Of a stretch of DNA of 64,000 nt, positions 25,519-32,620 are shown piece by piece. The DNA lies in NCBI RefSeq assembly GCF_043194295.1, contig NZ_JBAFVK010000009.1, one strand, 5' to 3'. Source of the DNA: Xanthobacter autotrophicus. Its GTDB lineage: Bacteria; Pseudomonadota; Alphaproteobacteria; Rhizobiales; Xanthobacteraceae. The position numbers were made by a program, and so were the translations under genes. The notes beneath the pieces were generated by a model, which did not search any database, was not told the origin of the DNA, and saw nothing but the letters and a program-made list of their open reading frames with translations. Position 1 is the stretch's first letter. Each line of letters starts with the position of its first letter.

Positions 25519-25534
25519 TGGCCCGCCGTTTGCA
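25519..25534 (+). promoter_or_regulatory. Sigma-54 (RpoN) type promoter of the nrt-nir-nas operon
   Basis: TGGCCCGCCGTTTGCA matches the -24/-12 consensus TGGCACG-N4-TTGCW with one mismatch, and the invariant GG and GC are exactly 10 bases apart. Transcription would start near 25545, just ahead of the first ANTAR stem-loop at 25551, which places the whole antitermination leader in the transcript. Nitrogen control by NtrC with RpoN is the known scheme for this operon type; no convincing NtrC site was found. Confidence 0.72.
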
Positions 25535-25550
25535 TTGGTAATCCCCAAGC

Positions 25551-25568
25551 GCGGTCAACGAGGATCGC
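25551..25568 (+). ncRNA. ANTAR target stem-loop P1 in the nitrate operon leader
   Basis: GCGGTC and GATCGC pair as a 6-bp stem (one G-U) around the hexaloop AACGAG. The loop has A at position 1 and G at position 4, the two bases required by ANTAR proteins. It is separated from P2 by 15 bases. Confidence 0.82.
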
Positions 25569-25583
25569 GCCCCCCATAAAATC

Positions 25584-25599
25584 GTCCCAATGACGGGAC
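25584..25599 (+). ncRNA. ANTAR target stem-loop P2 in the nitrate operon leader
   Basis: GTCCC and GGGAC form a perfect 5-bp stem around the hexaloop AATGAC, again with A1 and G4. Two successive hexaloops just before a terminator make up the published ANTAR recognition pattern; NasT is the expected ligand. Confidence 0.85.
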
Positions 25600-25606
25600 C
25601 CGCAGC

Positions 25607-25662
25607 AAAGCCGCTGACACCGATGGCCTCTGGGCCGGTCGTGATGTCCTGCGGCTTTTTTT
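25607..25662 (+). terminator. Regulated intrinsic terminator in the nrtA leader
   Basis: AAAGCCGC at 25607-25614 pairs with GCGGCTTT at 25651-25658, with further pairing inside (GACA/TGTC, CGA/TCG, GGCC-TCTG-GGCC), followed by seven T from 25656. It lies 45 bases before the nrtA start and would stop transcription unless NasT binds the two stem-loops upstream. Confidence 0.85.
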
Positions 25663-25707
25663 GTTTCGGGTCCCCTCTGCGCCGTCCGCCGATCCAGAGG
25701 AACCAAG

Positions 25708-27060
25708 ATGAGCGACGCTTCGAAGACCAAGTCTGCTGCGACGACCCAGTCTCCCGCCGCCGAAGGCATGTCCCGCCGCTCGCTGCTGAAGGGCACGGCG
25801 GCCACGCTGGGCACCGCCGCGCTGTTCGACGCCGTGCGCATGGCCTTCCCCGGCGGCGTGCCGTCCGCCTATGCAGCCGCGCCGGAAACCACCAAAGCGA
25901 TCCTGGGCTATATCGCCCTCATCGACGCCTCGCCGCTGGTCATCGCCAAGGAGAAGGGCTTCTTCGCCAAGCACGGCGTGCCGGACGTGGAAGTCAACAA
26001 GCAGGCCTCCTGGGGCGCCACCCGCGACAACCTCGTGCTCGGCGGCGAGAAAAACGGCATCGACGGCGCGCACATCCTTTCGCCCATGCCCTACCTGATC
26101 TCCGCCGGCAAGGTGACACAGAACAACGTGCCCACCCCCATGGTCATCCTGGCGCGCCTCAACCTCGACGCCCAGGCCGTCTCGGTTTCCAACGAATACA
26201 AGGACCTCAAGGTCACCACCGACGCCAGCGCGCTGAAGGCCGCCTTCGCCAAGAAGAGGGCCGACGGCAAGGAAGTCAAAGTCGCCATGACCTTCCCCGG
26301 TGGCACCCACGATCTGTGGATCCGCTACTGGCTGGCCAGCGCCGGCATCGATCCGGACAAGGACGTCTCCACCATCGTGGTGCCGCCGCCGCAGATGGTG
26401 GCCAACATGAAGGTGGGCACCATGGATGCCTTCTGCGTGGGCGAGCCGTGGAACGAGCAGCTGGTGAACCAGGGCATCGGCTTCACCGCCTGCACCACCG
26501 GCGAGATCTGGAAGAACCACCCCGAGAAGGCGCTCGGCATGCGCGCCGACTTCGTGGAGAAGAACCCCAACACCACGCGGGCCATCCTCAAGGCGGTGAT
26601 GGAAGCCCAGCAGTGGTGCGACAAGATGGAAAACAAGCAGGAGCTGGCCGAGATCGTCGGCAAGCGCCAATGGTTCAATGTGCCCGTCGCCGACATCATC
26701 GGCCGCCTGAAGGGCGACATCAATTACGGCAACGGCCGGGTTGAGAAGGGCACCGACCAGTACATGAAGTTCTGGAAGGACCATGCGTCCTATCCCTTCA
26801 AGAGCCACGACGCCTGGTTCATCACCGAGGACATCCGCTGGGGCAAGTTCGAGCCCTCCACCGACATCAACGCCCTCGTCAACAAGGTGAACCGCGAGGA
26901 CATCTGGCGCGAGGCCGCCAAGGAACTCGGCGTCGCCGCCGCGGATATTCCCGCCGGCACCTCGCGCGGCAAGGAAACCTTCTTCGACGGCAAGGTCTTC
27001 GATCCCGCCGATCCGCAGGCCTACCTGAAAAGCCTCGGCATCAAGCGCGTCGAGGCCTGA
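25708..27060 (+). CDS. nrtA: Nitrate ABC transporter periplasmic binding protein NrtA
   Basis: A 450-residue CmpA/NrtA-family binding protein. The N-terminus has MSRRSLLKGTAATLGTAALF, a twin-arginine signal beginning at residue 21, with cleavage probably near AYA-AAP. LGYIALIDASPLVIAKEKGFFAKHG, VDGAHILSPMPYL-type and VPPPQMVANMKVGTMDAFCVG blocks are diagnostic. First gene behind the leader; a GAGGAACC ribosome site precedes the ATG. nrtB and nrtC follow, giving a complete nitrate/nitrite importer. Confidence 0.94.
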   Translation: MSDASKTKSAATTQSPAAEGMSRRSLLKGTAATLGTAALFDAVRMAFPGGVPSAYAAAPETTKAILGYIALIDASPLVIAKEKGFFAKHGVPDVEVNKQASWGATRDNLVLGGEKNGIDGAHILSPMPYLISAGKVTQNNVPTPMVILARLNLDAQAVSVSNEYKDLKVTTDASALKAAFAKKRADGKEVKVAMTFPGGTHDLWIRYWLASAGIDPDKDVSTIVVPPPQMVANMKVGTMDAFCVGEPWNEQLVNQGIGFTACTTGEIWKNHPEKALGMRADFVEKNPNTTRAILKAVMEAQQWCDKMENKQELAEIVGKRQWFNVPVADIIGRLKGDINYGNGRVEKGTDQYMKFWKDHASYPFKSHDAWFITEDIRWGKFEPSTDINALVNKVNREDIWREAAKELGVAAADIPAGTSRGKETFFDGKVFDPADPQAYLKSLGIKRVEA

Positions 27061-27070
27061 GCACGGCGCG

Positions 27071-27168
27071 CCCCCTCTCCCGCCCGAACTCGGCTGTTGC
27101 CGAGTTCGGCACCGAAAGGCCGAAGCCGGAAACATCCGGCTTCGTGCGGGAGAGGGTTGGGGAGGGGG
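27071..27168. repeat. Composite REP-like element with two inserted hairpins, copy 3a
   Basis: Outer arms CCCCCTCTCCCGC (27071-27083) and GCGGGAGAGGG (27146-27156, followed by TTGGGGAGGGGG) belong to the REP-like family but are split by about 60 bases. The inserted part holds two perfect hairpins: CCGAACTCGGC/GCCGAGTTCGG (27084-27109, loop TGTT) and CGAAGCCGGA/TCCGGCTTCG (27121-27144, loop AACA). It lies between nrtA and nrtB. Confidence 0.85.
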
Positions 27169-27226
27169 CAGGCCCTCTTCATCCCCAAGCACCGGTGAGG
27201 GCGGATGCGCCGCAGCCCCCTCCCTG

Positions 27227-27250
27227 CCCTCCCCCGCAAGCGGGAGAGGG
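27227..27250. repeat. REP-like palindromic element, copy 3b
   Basis: Same 24-base core as copies at 12768 and 18482 (CCCTCCCCCGC, AA, GCGGGAGAGGG), 46 bases before the nrtB start. Hairpins in this gap could stabilise the nrtA message and lower downstream expression. Confidence 0.85.
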
Positions 27251-27296
27251 TGTCCGCCCCGAACATATGACACGCCCCGAACCGGAGCCCTGCCCC

Positions 27297-28193
27297 ATGT
27301 CCGTCACCGCATTGAAAGAGCCGCCCAAAGAGGCCCGGCGCTCCGGGAGCGCCGCCGTGGTCCGCCTTGCCGCCCCCACCACCCCGGCGCGCCCCTCGCG
27401 CTGGCCGGGCTATGCCAAAAGCGTCGCCGTCAGCGTCCTCCCGCCGCTGGTGATGGTGCTGCTTCTGGGCCTGCTGTGGGAGCTTTTGTGCTCCGGCCCC
27501 GGCGCCACCCTGCCGCCACCGAGCCGCATCTGGGCTGACTCCAAGGATCTGATCCTCGATCCCTTCTTCGTCGCCGGCCCGCAGGATATCGGCCTCGGCT
27601 GGCGCGTTTTGGTCTCGCTCCAGCGGGTGGCGGTGGGCTTCGGCCTGGCGGCGGTGGTGGGCATCCTGGTCGGCGCGGTGATCGGCCAGTCGGTATGGGC
27701 CATGCGCGGCCTCGACCCTATCTTCCAGGTGCTGCGCACGGTGCCGCCGCTGGCCTGGCTGCCCATCGCGCTGGCCGCGTTCCGCGACTCGAACCCCTCC
27801 GCCATCTTCGTGATCTTCATCACCGCCATCTGGCCGGTGATCATCAATACGGCGGTGGGCATCCGAAATATCCCGCAGGATTACCGCAACGTGGCGCTGG
27901 TGCTGCGGCTGAACCCCATCGAATTCTTCTGGAAGATCATGCTGCCCTCGGCGGCGCCCTACATCTTCACCGGCCTGCGCATCGGCATCGGCCTGTCGTG
28001 GCTCGCCATCGTTGCTGCTGAGATGCTCACCGGCGGCGTCGGCATCGGCTTCTTCATCTGGGATGCGTGGAACTCCTCCCGCCTGCCCGACATCATCGTG
28101 GCCCTCGTCTACATCGGCGTGGTCGGCTTCGTGCTCGACCGCCTCGTGGCCGGCGTCGGCTCCTTCGTCACCCGTGGCACCCAGGCGTCCTGA
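27297..28193 (+). CDS. nrtB: Nitrate ABC transporter permease NrtB
   Basis: A 298-residue permease with about six helices and the binding-protein-dependent transport signature (about residues 185-215, IRNIPQDYRNVALVLRLNP then FFWKIMLPSAAPYIFTGLRI), which contacts the ATPase. LLGLLWELLCSGPGATLPPP near residue 60 is typical of NtrB/NrtB. Start at 27297 has GGAG nine bases upstream; 27267 is a possible earlier ATG. Between nrtA and nrtC. Confidence 0.93.
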   Translation: MSVTALKEPPKEARRSGSAAVVRLAAPTTPARPSRWPGYAKSVAVSVLPPLVMVLLLGLLWELLCSGPGATLPPPSRIWADSKDLILDPFFVAGPQDIGLGWRVLVSLQRVAVGFGLAAVVGILVGAVIGQSVWAMRGLDPIFQVLRTVPPLAWLPIALAAFRDSNPSAIFVIFITAIWPVIINTAVGIRNIPQDYRNVALVLRLNPIEFFWKIMLPSAAPYIFTGLRIGIGLSWLAIVAAEMLTGGVGIGFFIWDAWNSSRLPDIIVALVYIGVVGFVLDRLVAGVGSFVTRGTQAS

Positions 28194-28229
28194 GCCCTGC
28201 GTCCTGACCGCACTTTCGAGGAGCATCCC

Positions 28230-29024
28230 ATGCCCGCCTATCTCGAGCTGAGCCAGATCGGAAAGAGCTTTTCCCGCGGCGCCGCCACCACGGAAGTGCT
28301 GCGCGACGTTTCCCTCGACATCGCCAAGGGCGAATACATCTCCATCATCGGCCATTCCGGCTGCGGCAAGTCCACCTTGCTCAACATCGTCGCCGGCCTC
28401 ACCCCGGTGACCACCGGCGGTGTCATCCTCGACGGCAAGGAAGTGAACGCTCCCGGCCCCGACCGCGCGGTGGTGTTCCAGAACCATTCCCTGCTGCCCT
28501 GGCTCACCGTCTACGACAATGTGCGCCTCGCGGTGGACAAGGTGTTCTCCGGCACCCGCTCCCGCGCCGAGCGGCACGACTGGACCATCCACAACCTCGA
28601 TCTGGTGCAGATGGGCCATGCCAGGGACAAGCGCCCCTCGGAAGTCTCCGGCGGCATGAAGCAGCGCGTGGGCATCGCCCGGGCGCTGGCCATGGAGCCC
28701 AAGGTGCTGCTGCTGGACGAGCCGTTCGGCGCGCTGGATGCCCTCACCCGCGCCCATCTGCAGGACAGCGTCATGCAGATCCACGCGAGCCTCGGCAACA
28801 CCATCCTCATGATCACCCACGACGTGGACGAGGCGGTGCTGCTCTCCGACCGCATCGTGATGATGACCAACGGCCCCTCCGCCCGCATCGGCGAGGTGCT
28901 GGAAGTGAACCTGCCGCGTCCGCGCAAGCGGCTGGAGCTGGTCACCAACGCCACCTACCTGAAGGCCCGCGAGGCGGTGCTGAAATTCCTCCACGAGCGC
29001 CACCGCTACGTGGAAGCGGCCTGA
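28230..29024 (+). CDS. nrtC: Nitrate ABC transporter ATP-binding protein NrtC
   Basis: A 264-residue ABC ATPase: Walker A GHSGCGKSTLL, signature SGGMKQRVGIARAL, Walker B VLLLDEPFGALD and the switch histidine in MITHDVDEA are intact. It lacks the NrtA-like C-terminal extension of cyanobacterial NrtC, so it is the short form (sometimes named nrtD). It lies 36 bases after nrtB. Confidence 0.93.
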   Translation: MPAYLELSQIGKSFSRGAATTEVLRDVSLDIAKGEYISIIGHSGCGKSTLLNIVAGLTPVTTGGVILDGKEVNAPGPDRAVVFQNHSLLPWLTVYDNVRLAVDKVFSGTRSRAERHDWTIHNLDLVQMGHARDKRPSEVSGGMKQRVGIARALAMEPKVLLLDEPFGALDALTRAHLQDSVMQIHASLGNTILMITHDVDEAVLLSDRIVMMTNGPSARIGEVLEVNLPRPRKRLELVTNATYLKAREAVLKFLHERHRYVEAA

Positions 29025-29091
29025 GGCCTCTTTTCAGAGCGGGCCGGTGCGCCCGCTCCCCTCGCCCTTTTTCAAAGCCACGGAGATTGCC

Positions 29092-29514
29092 ATGACACCG
29101 ACCCAGATTGATCTGGTCCAGGCCAGTTTCGCCAAGGTGGCGCCCATCGCCGATACGGCGGCGGGTCTGTTCTACGGCCGCCTGTTCGAGATCGCGCCCG
29201 AGGTGAAGCCCCTGTTCAAGGGCGACATGACCACCCAGGGCCAGAAGCTGATGGCCACCCTCGGCGTGGTGGTGGCCGGCCTGAAGGACCTGCCGCGCAT
29301 CGTGCCCGCCGCGCAGAACCTCGCCCGCAAGCATGTGGGCTACGGCGTCAAGACCGAGCATTACGCCCCCGTGGGCGCCGCCCTGCTGTGGACGCTGGAA
29401 CAGGGCCTCGGCGCCGATTTCACCCCCGAGGTGAAGGCGGCATGGGCGGACGCCTACGGCCTCCTCTCCTCCGTCATGATCGCCGCCGCCGAAGCCCCCG
29501 AGCCGGTGGCCTGA
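29092..29514 (+). CDS. Single-domain bacterial haemoglobin
   Basis: A 140-residue globin similar to Vitreoscilla haemoglobin and to Bjgb of Bradyrhizobium. FYGRLFEIAPEVKPLFKGDM is the C-D region, and RKHVGYGV has the likely proximal histidine (residue 81), followed by EHYAPVGAALLWTLEQGLG. No reductase domain. Start at 29092 rather than the longer frame from 29047. In B. diazoefficiens a globin next to flp and nasC helps detoxify nitric oxide formed during nitrate assimilation; the same role is inferred here. Confidence 0.88.
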   Translation: MTPTQIDLVQASFAKVAPIADTAAGLFYGRLFEIAPEVKPLFKGDMTTQGQKLMATLGVVVAGLKDLPRIVPAAQNLARKHVGYGVKTEHYAPVGAALLWTLEQGLGADFTPEVKAAWADAYGLLSSVMIAAAEAPEPVA

Positions 29515-29537
29515 GGACAAAGCCAAAGGACACGCAC

Positions 29538-30758
29538 ATGAGCGAGCCCCTCCTCATCATCGGCAACGGCATGGCGGCGGCAAAGCTCTGCGAGGAGCTG
29601 AGCCAGCGGGCGCTCGGCCGCCATGCGGTCGCGGTGATCGGGGCGGAGCCGCACCTCGCCTATAACCGGGTGTTGCTCTCCGAGGTGCTCGCCGGCCACA
29701 TGACCGCCGCTGACGCGCAGATGAAGCCCGCCTCCTGGTGGCGCGATCGCGGCGTGACCCTGCAATACGGCACCCCCGCCGCCGCCATCGACCGCGCCCA
29801 GCGCGAAGTGGTGCTGGCGGACGGGCGGCGCCTGCCCTATGCGCGCCTCGTGCTCGCCACCGGCTCGCATCCCATCCGCCTGCCGTTGCCGGGGATGGAC
29901 CTCGATGGCGTGCACACCTTCCGCGACCTGAAGGATGTGGAGGCGCTGCTTGCCGCCGCCGCCGTGCCCGGCACGCGGGCGGTGGTGATCGGCGGCGGGC
30001 TCTTGGGCCTGGAAGCCGCCGTGGGCCTTGCCGGTGCGGGGGTGAAGACTTCCCTCGTCCATCTCATGGACCGGCTGATGGAGCGCCAGCTCGATCCCGC
30101 CGCCGCCGGATTCCTCAGGCGGGCGGTGGAAGCCAAGGGCGTCGAGGTGCTGCTTCAGGCCGCCAGCGACGCCATCGAGGGGGACGCGCACGGCCGCGTC
30201 ACCGGCCTGAGGCTCAAGGACGGGCGGGTGGTGGAGGCCGACCTGGTGGTGGTGGCCTGCGGCGTTATCCCCAATGCGGACCTTGCCCGCGCGGCGGGGC
30301 TGGAGGTGAAGCGCGGCATCGTGGTGGACGATACCCTTGCCACCTCCGATCCCGCCATTTGCGCCCTCGGCGAATGCGCCGAGCATCGCGGCATCGCCTA
30401 TGGCCTCGTGGCACCGGCCTATGAGCAGGCCCGCGTGCTCGCCCGCCGGCTGGCGGGGGAAGAGGCGCGCTACGACGGCTCGGTGGTGGCCACCAATCTG
30501 AAGGTTTCGGGCGTCCCCGTCTTCTCGGCGGGAGACGTCACCGGCGGCGAGGGCACGGAAGACATCGTGCTCACCGACCGGGGGCTTGGCGTTTATCGCC
30601 GGCTCATCGTGAAGGACGGGCTCCTCGTCGGCGCCGTGCTGTTCGGCGATACGGCGGACGGCCTGTTCTATCTCGACCTCATCACCCAACGCACCCCCAT
30701 CACCGCCATGCGCGCCGATCTCGCCTTCGGGCGGGACGCCATCGCCGCAGCGGCCTGA
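29538..30758 (+). CDS. FAD/NAD(P)H-dependent oxidoreductase (Flp/NirB N-terminal type)
   Basis: A 406-residue flavoprotein. LLIIGNGMAAAKLCEEL is the FAD-binding GxGxxxxxxxxE-type start, VVIGGGLLGLEAAVGLAGAG the NAD(P)H motif, and ICALGECAEHRGIAYGLVAP and DIVLTDRGLGVYRRLIVKDG match the N-terminal half of NirB. It corresponds to Flp in the Bradyrhizobium narK-bjgb-flp-nasC operon, a probable NADH-linked electron donor to the nitrate reductase and partner of the globin. It lies 23 bases after the globin gene. Confidence 0.88.
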   Translation: MSEPLLIIGNGMAAAKLCEELSQRALGRHAVAVIGAEPHLAYNRVLLSEVLAGHMTAADAQMKPASWWRDRGVTLQYGTPAAAIDRAQREVVLADGRRLPYARLVLATGSHPIRLPLPGMDLDGVHTFRDLKDVEALLAAAAVPGTRAVVIGGGLLGLEAAVGLAGAGVKTSLVHLMDRLMERQLDPAAAGFLRRAVEAKGVEVLLQAASDAIEGDAHGRVTGLRLKDGRVVEADLVVVACGVIPNADLARAAGLEVKRGIVVDDTLATSDPAICALGECAEHRGIAYGLVAPAYEQARVLARRLAGEEARYDGSVVATNLKVSGVPVFSAGDVTGGEGTEDIVLTDRGLGVYRRLIVKDGLLVGAVLFGDTADGLFYLDLITQRTPITAMRADLAFGRDAIAAAA

Positions 30759-30769
30759 GGAGAGACACC

Positions 30770-32533
30770 ATGGGCGGCGATTTTTCCATCGACCAGAAGC
30801 GCTATCTGGAAGGCTTCGTCTCCGGCGCCAAGGCCGTGCAGATCACCCGCGGCGCCGCGCCTGCGGGTGCCCCGGCGGTTGCCGCTGAGCCCACCGGCCC
30901 GGATGCGGCGGGGCTCAAGGCCATGGCCCGCTTCGAGGCACAGGGCAAGAAGCTCTCGCCGGAGGAGAAGGGCAAGCGCGAGGAATTCGGCCTTGATTCT
31001 TACCCCCGCATGAAGGCGGCCGCGCAGGACGGCGTGTTCCCCAAGGGGCCGGACGTGTTCCGCTGGAAGTTCCACGGCCTGTTTCATGTGGCACCGGCGC
31101 AGGACAGCTTCATGTGCCGCATGCGGATTCCCAACGGCATCCTCACCCACTGGCAGTTTCGCGGCGTGGCCGACATCGCGGCCGCCCACGGCGGCAACTA
31201 CAGCGACGTGACCACCCGGGCGAATTTGCAGATCCGCGAGATCCCGGCCACCGACGGCATCGCCGTGCTGGAAAAGCTGGTGGATCTCGGCCTCACCGCC
31301 AAGGGCGCGGGGGCGGACAATATCCGCAACGTAACCGGCACCCCCACCGCCGGCATCGACACGCAGGAACTCATCGACACCCGCCCGCTGGCGAAGGAGT
31401 GGCACCACTACATCCTGAATAATCGCGACATGTACGGCCTGCCGCGCAAGTTCAACGTGGCCTTTGACGGCGCCGGCACCATCGGCGCGCTGGAGGACAC
31501 CAACGACATCGGCTTCCAGGCGGTGGAGGTGAAGGACGGGTTCGGCGTCGCGCCGGGCATATGGCTGCGGCTCGCGCTGGGCGGCATCACCGGCCACAAG
31601 GATTTTGCCCGCGACACCGGCATCGTGGTGCGGCCGCTGGAGGCGAGCGAAGTGGCCGCCGCCATCGTGCGCGCCTTCATCGACACCGGCGACCGCACCG
31701 ACCGCAAGAAGGCGCGGCTGAAATACGTGCTCGACGCCATGGGCTTCGACGGCTTCCTCGCGCTGGTGGAAAAGAAGCTCGGCCGCCCCTTCACCCGCCT
31801 GCCGGGCGAGGCGATAGCGCCCCGCGCCGAGGCCGACCGCCTCGCCCATCTCGGCGTCCATCCCCAGAAGCAGCCGGGGCTGAACTATATCGGCGTCGGC
31901 CTGCCGGTGGGCCGCATGAGCGTGGAGCAGATGCACGGCCTCGCCGACATCGCCGCCCGCCTGGGCGACGGCGACATCCGCCTCACCGTCTGGCAGAATT
32001 TGCTGATCTCGGGCGTTGCCGACGCGGACGTGGCGCAGGCGTGCACCGCCATCGCCGCGCTGGGGCTGTCCACCCAGGCGACGCCGCTGCAGGCCGGGCT
32101 TGTGGCCTGCACGGGGTCGAAGGGCTGCCGCTTCGCCGCCGCCGACACCAAGGGCACGGCCCGCGCCATCCTCGCCCATTGCGAGGAACGCCTCGACCTC
32201 GACGGGCCAGTGAACATCCATGTCACCGGCTGCCACAACAGCTGCGCCCAGCATTATATCGGCGATATCGGCCTCATCGGCGCGCGGGTGGCCATCAATG
32301 ACGATGGCGACACGGTGGACGGCTATCACCTGTTCGTCGGCGGCGGCTTCGGCGCGGACGCCGCCATCGCCCGCGAACTCTATCGCGACGTGAAGGCCGA
32401 AGACGCCCCCGTGGTGGTGGAGCGCCTGCTGAAGAGCTGGCTCGCCCACCGCGAGGAGGGCGAAGCCTTCGCCCCCTTCACCCGCCGCATGGACCCCGAC
32501 GCGCTGAAGGCGCTGGCGGAGGCGACGGCATGA
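30770..32533 (+). CDS. nirA: Ferredoxin-type assimilatory nitrite reductase NirA
   Basis: A 587-residue sirohaem/[4Fe-4S] nitrite/sulfite reductase. Cys447, Cys453, Cys488 and Cys492 (ACTGSKGCRFA and CHNSCAQHYIGD) form the classic C-x5-C...C-x3-C cluster and sirohaem ligand set. Two half-domains with TTRANLQIREIPA and DIRLTVWQNLLIS provide the anion-binding arginines. It reduces nitrite to ammonium with six electrons. An N-terminal extension of about 80 residues is typical of NirA in alphaproteobacteria. 11 bases after the flp-type gene. Confidence 0.94.
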   Translation: MGGDFSIDQKRYLEGFVSGAKAVQITRGAAPAGAPAVAAEPTGPDAAGLKAMARFEAQGKKLSPEEKGKREEFGLDSYPRMKAAAQDGVFPKGPDVFRWKFHGLFHVAPAQDSFMCRMRIPNGILTHWQFRGVADIAAAHGGNYSDVTTRANLQIREIPATDGIAVLEKLVDLGLTAKGAGADNIRNVTGTPTAGIDTQELIDTRPLAKEWHHYILNNRDMYGLPRKFNVAFDGAGTIGALEDTNDIGFQAVEVKDGFGVAPGIWLRLALGGITGHKDFARDTGIVVRPLEASEVAAAIVRAFIDTGDRTDRKKARLKYVLDAMGFDGFLALVEKKLGRPFTRLPGEAIAPRAEADRLAHLGVHPQKQPGLNYIGVGLPVGRMSVEQMHGLADIAARLGDGDIRLTVWQNLLISGVADADVAQACTAIAALGLSTQATPLQAGLVACTGSKGCRFAAADTKGTARAILAHCEERLDLDGPVNIHVTGCHNSCAQHYIGDIGLIGARVAINDDGDTVDGYHLFVGGGFGADAAIARELYRDVKAEDAPVVVERLLKSWLAHREEGEAFAPFTRRMDPDALKALAEATA

Positions 32534-32547
32534 GGGCGCTTGTTGAT

Positions 32548-32563
32548 CCGAGCGGCCGCTCGG
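32548..32563. repeat. Perfect 16-bp palindrome between nirA and the reductase gene
   Basis: CCGAGCGGCCGCTCGG reads the same on both strands. It stands 15 bases after the nirA stop. It has no T-run and its role, if any, is unknown. Confidence 0.5.
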
Positions 32564-32620
32564 CGGCCTGACGCAAGACTTCGCGCCGCAGGCGCGCCAT
32601 CCGACACCGAGACCACAGCC

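Noticed and set aside
27021..29003. 660-codon open frame on the - strand opposite nrtB-nrtC
   Set aside because: Antisense to genes with intact ABC transporter motifs, and its own composition is low-complexity.
29454..30689. 411-codon minus-strand frame opposite the Flp-type gene
   Set aside because: No motifs; the + strand product has both FAD and NAD(P)H motifs.
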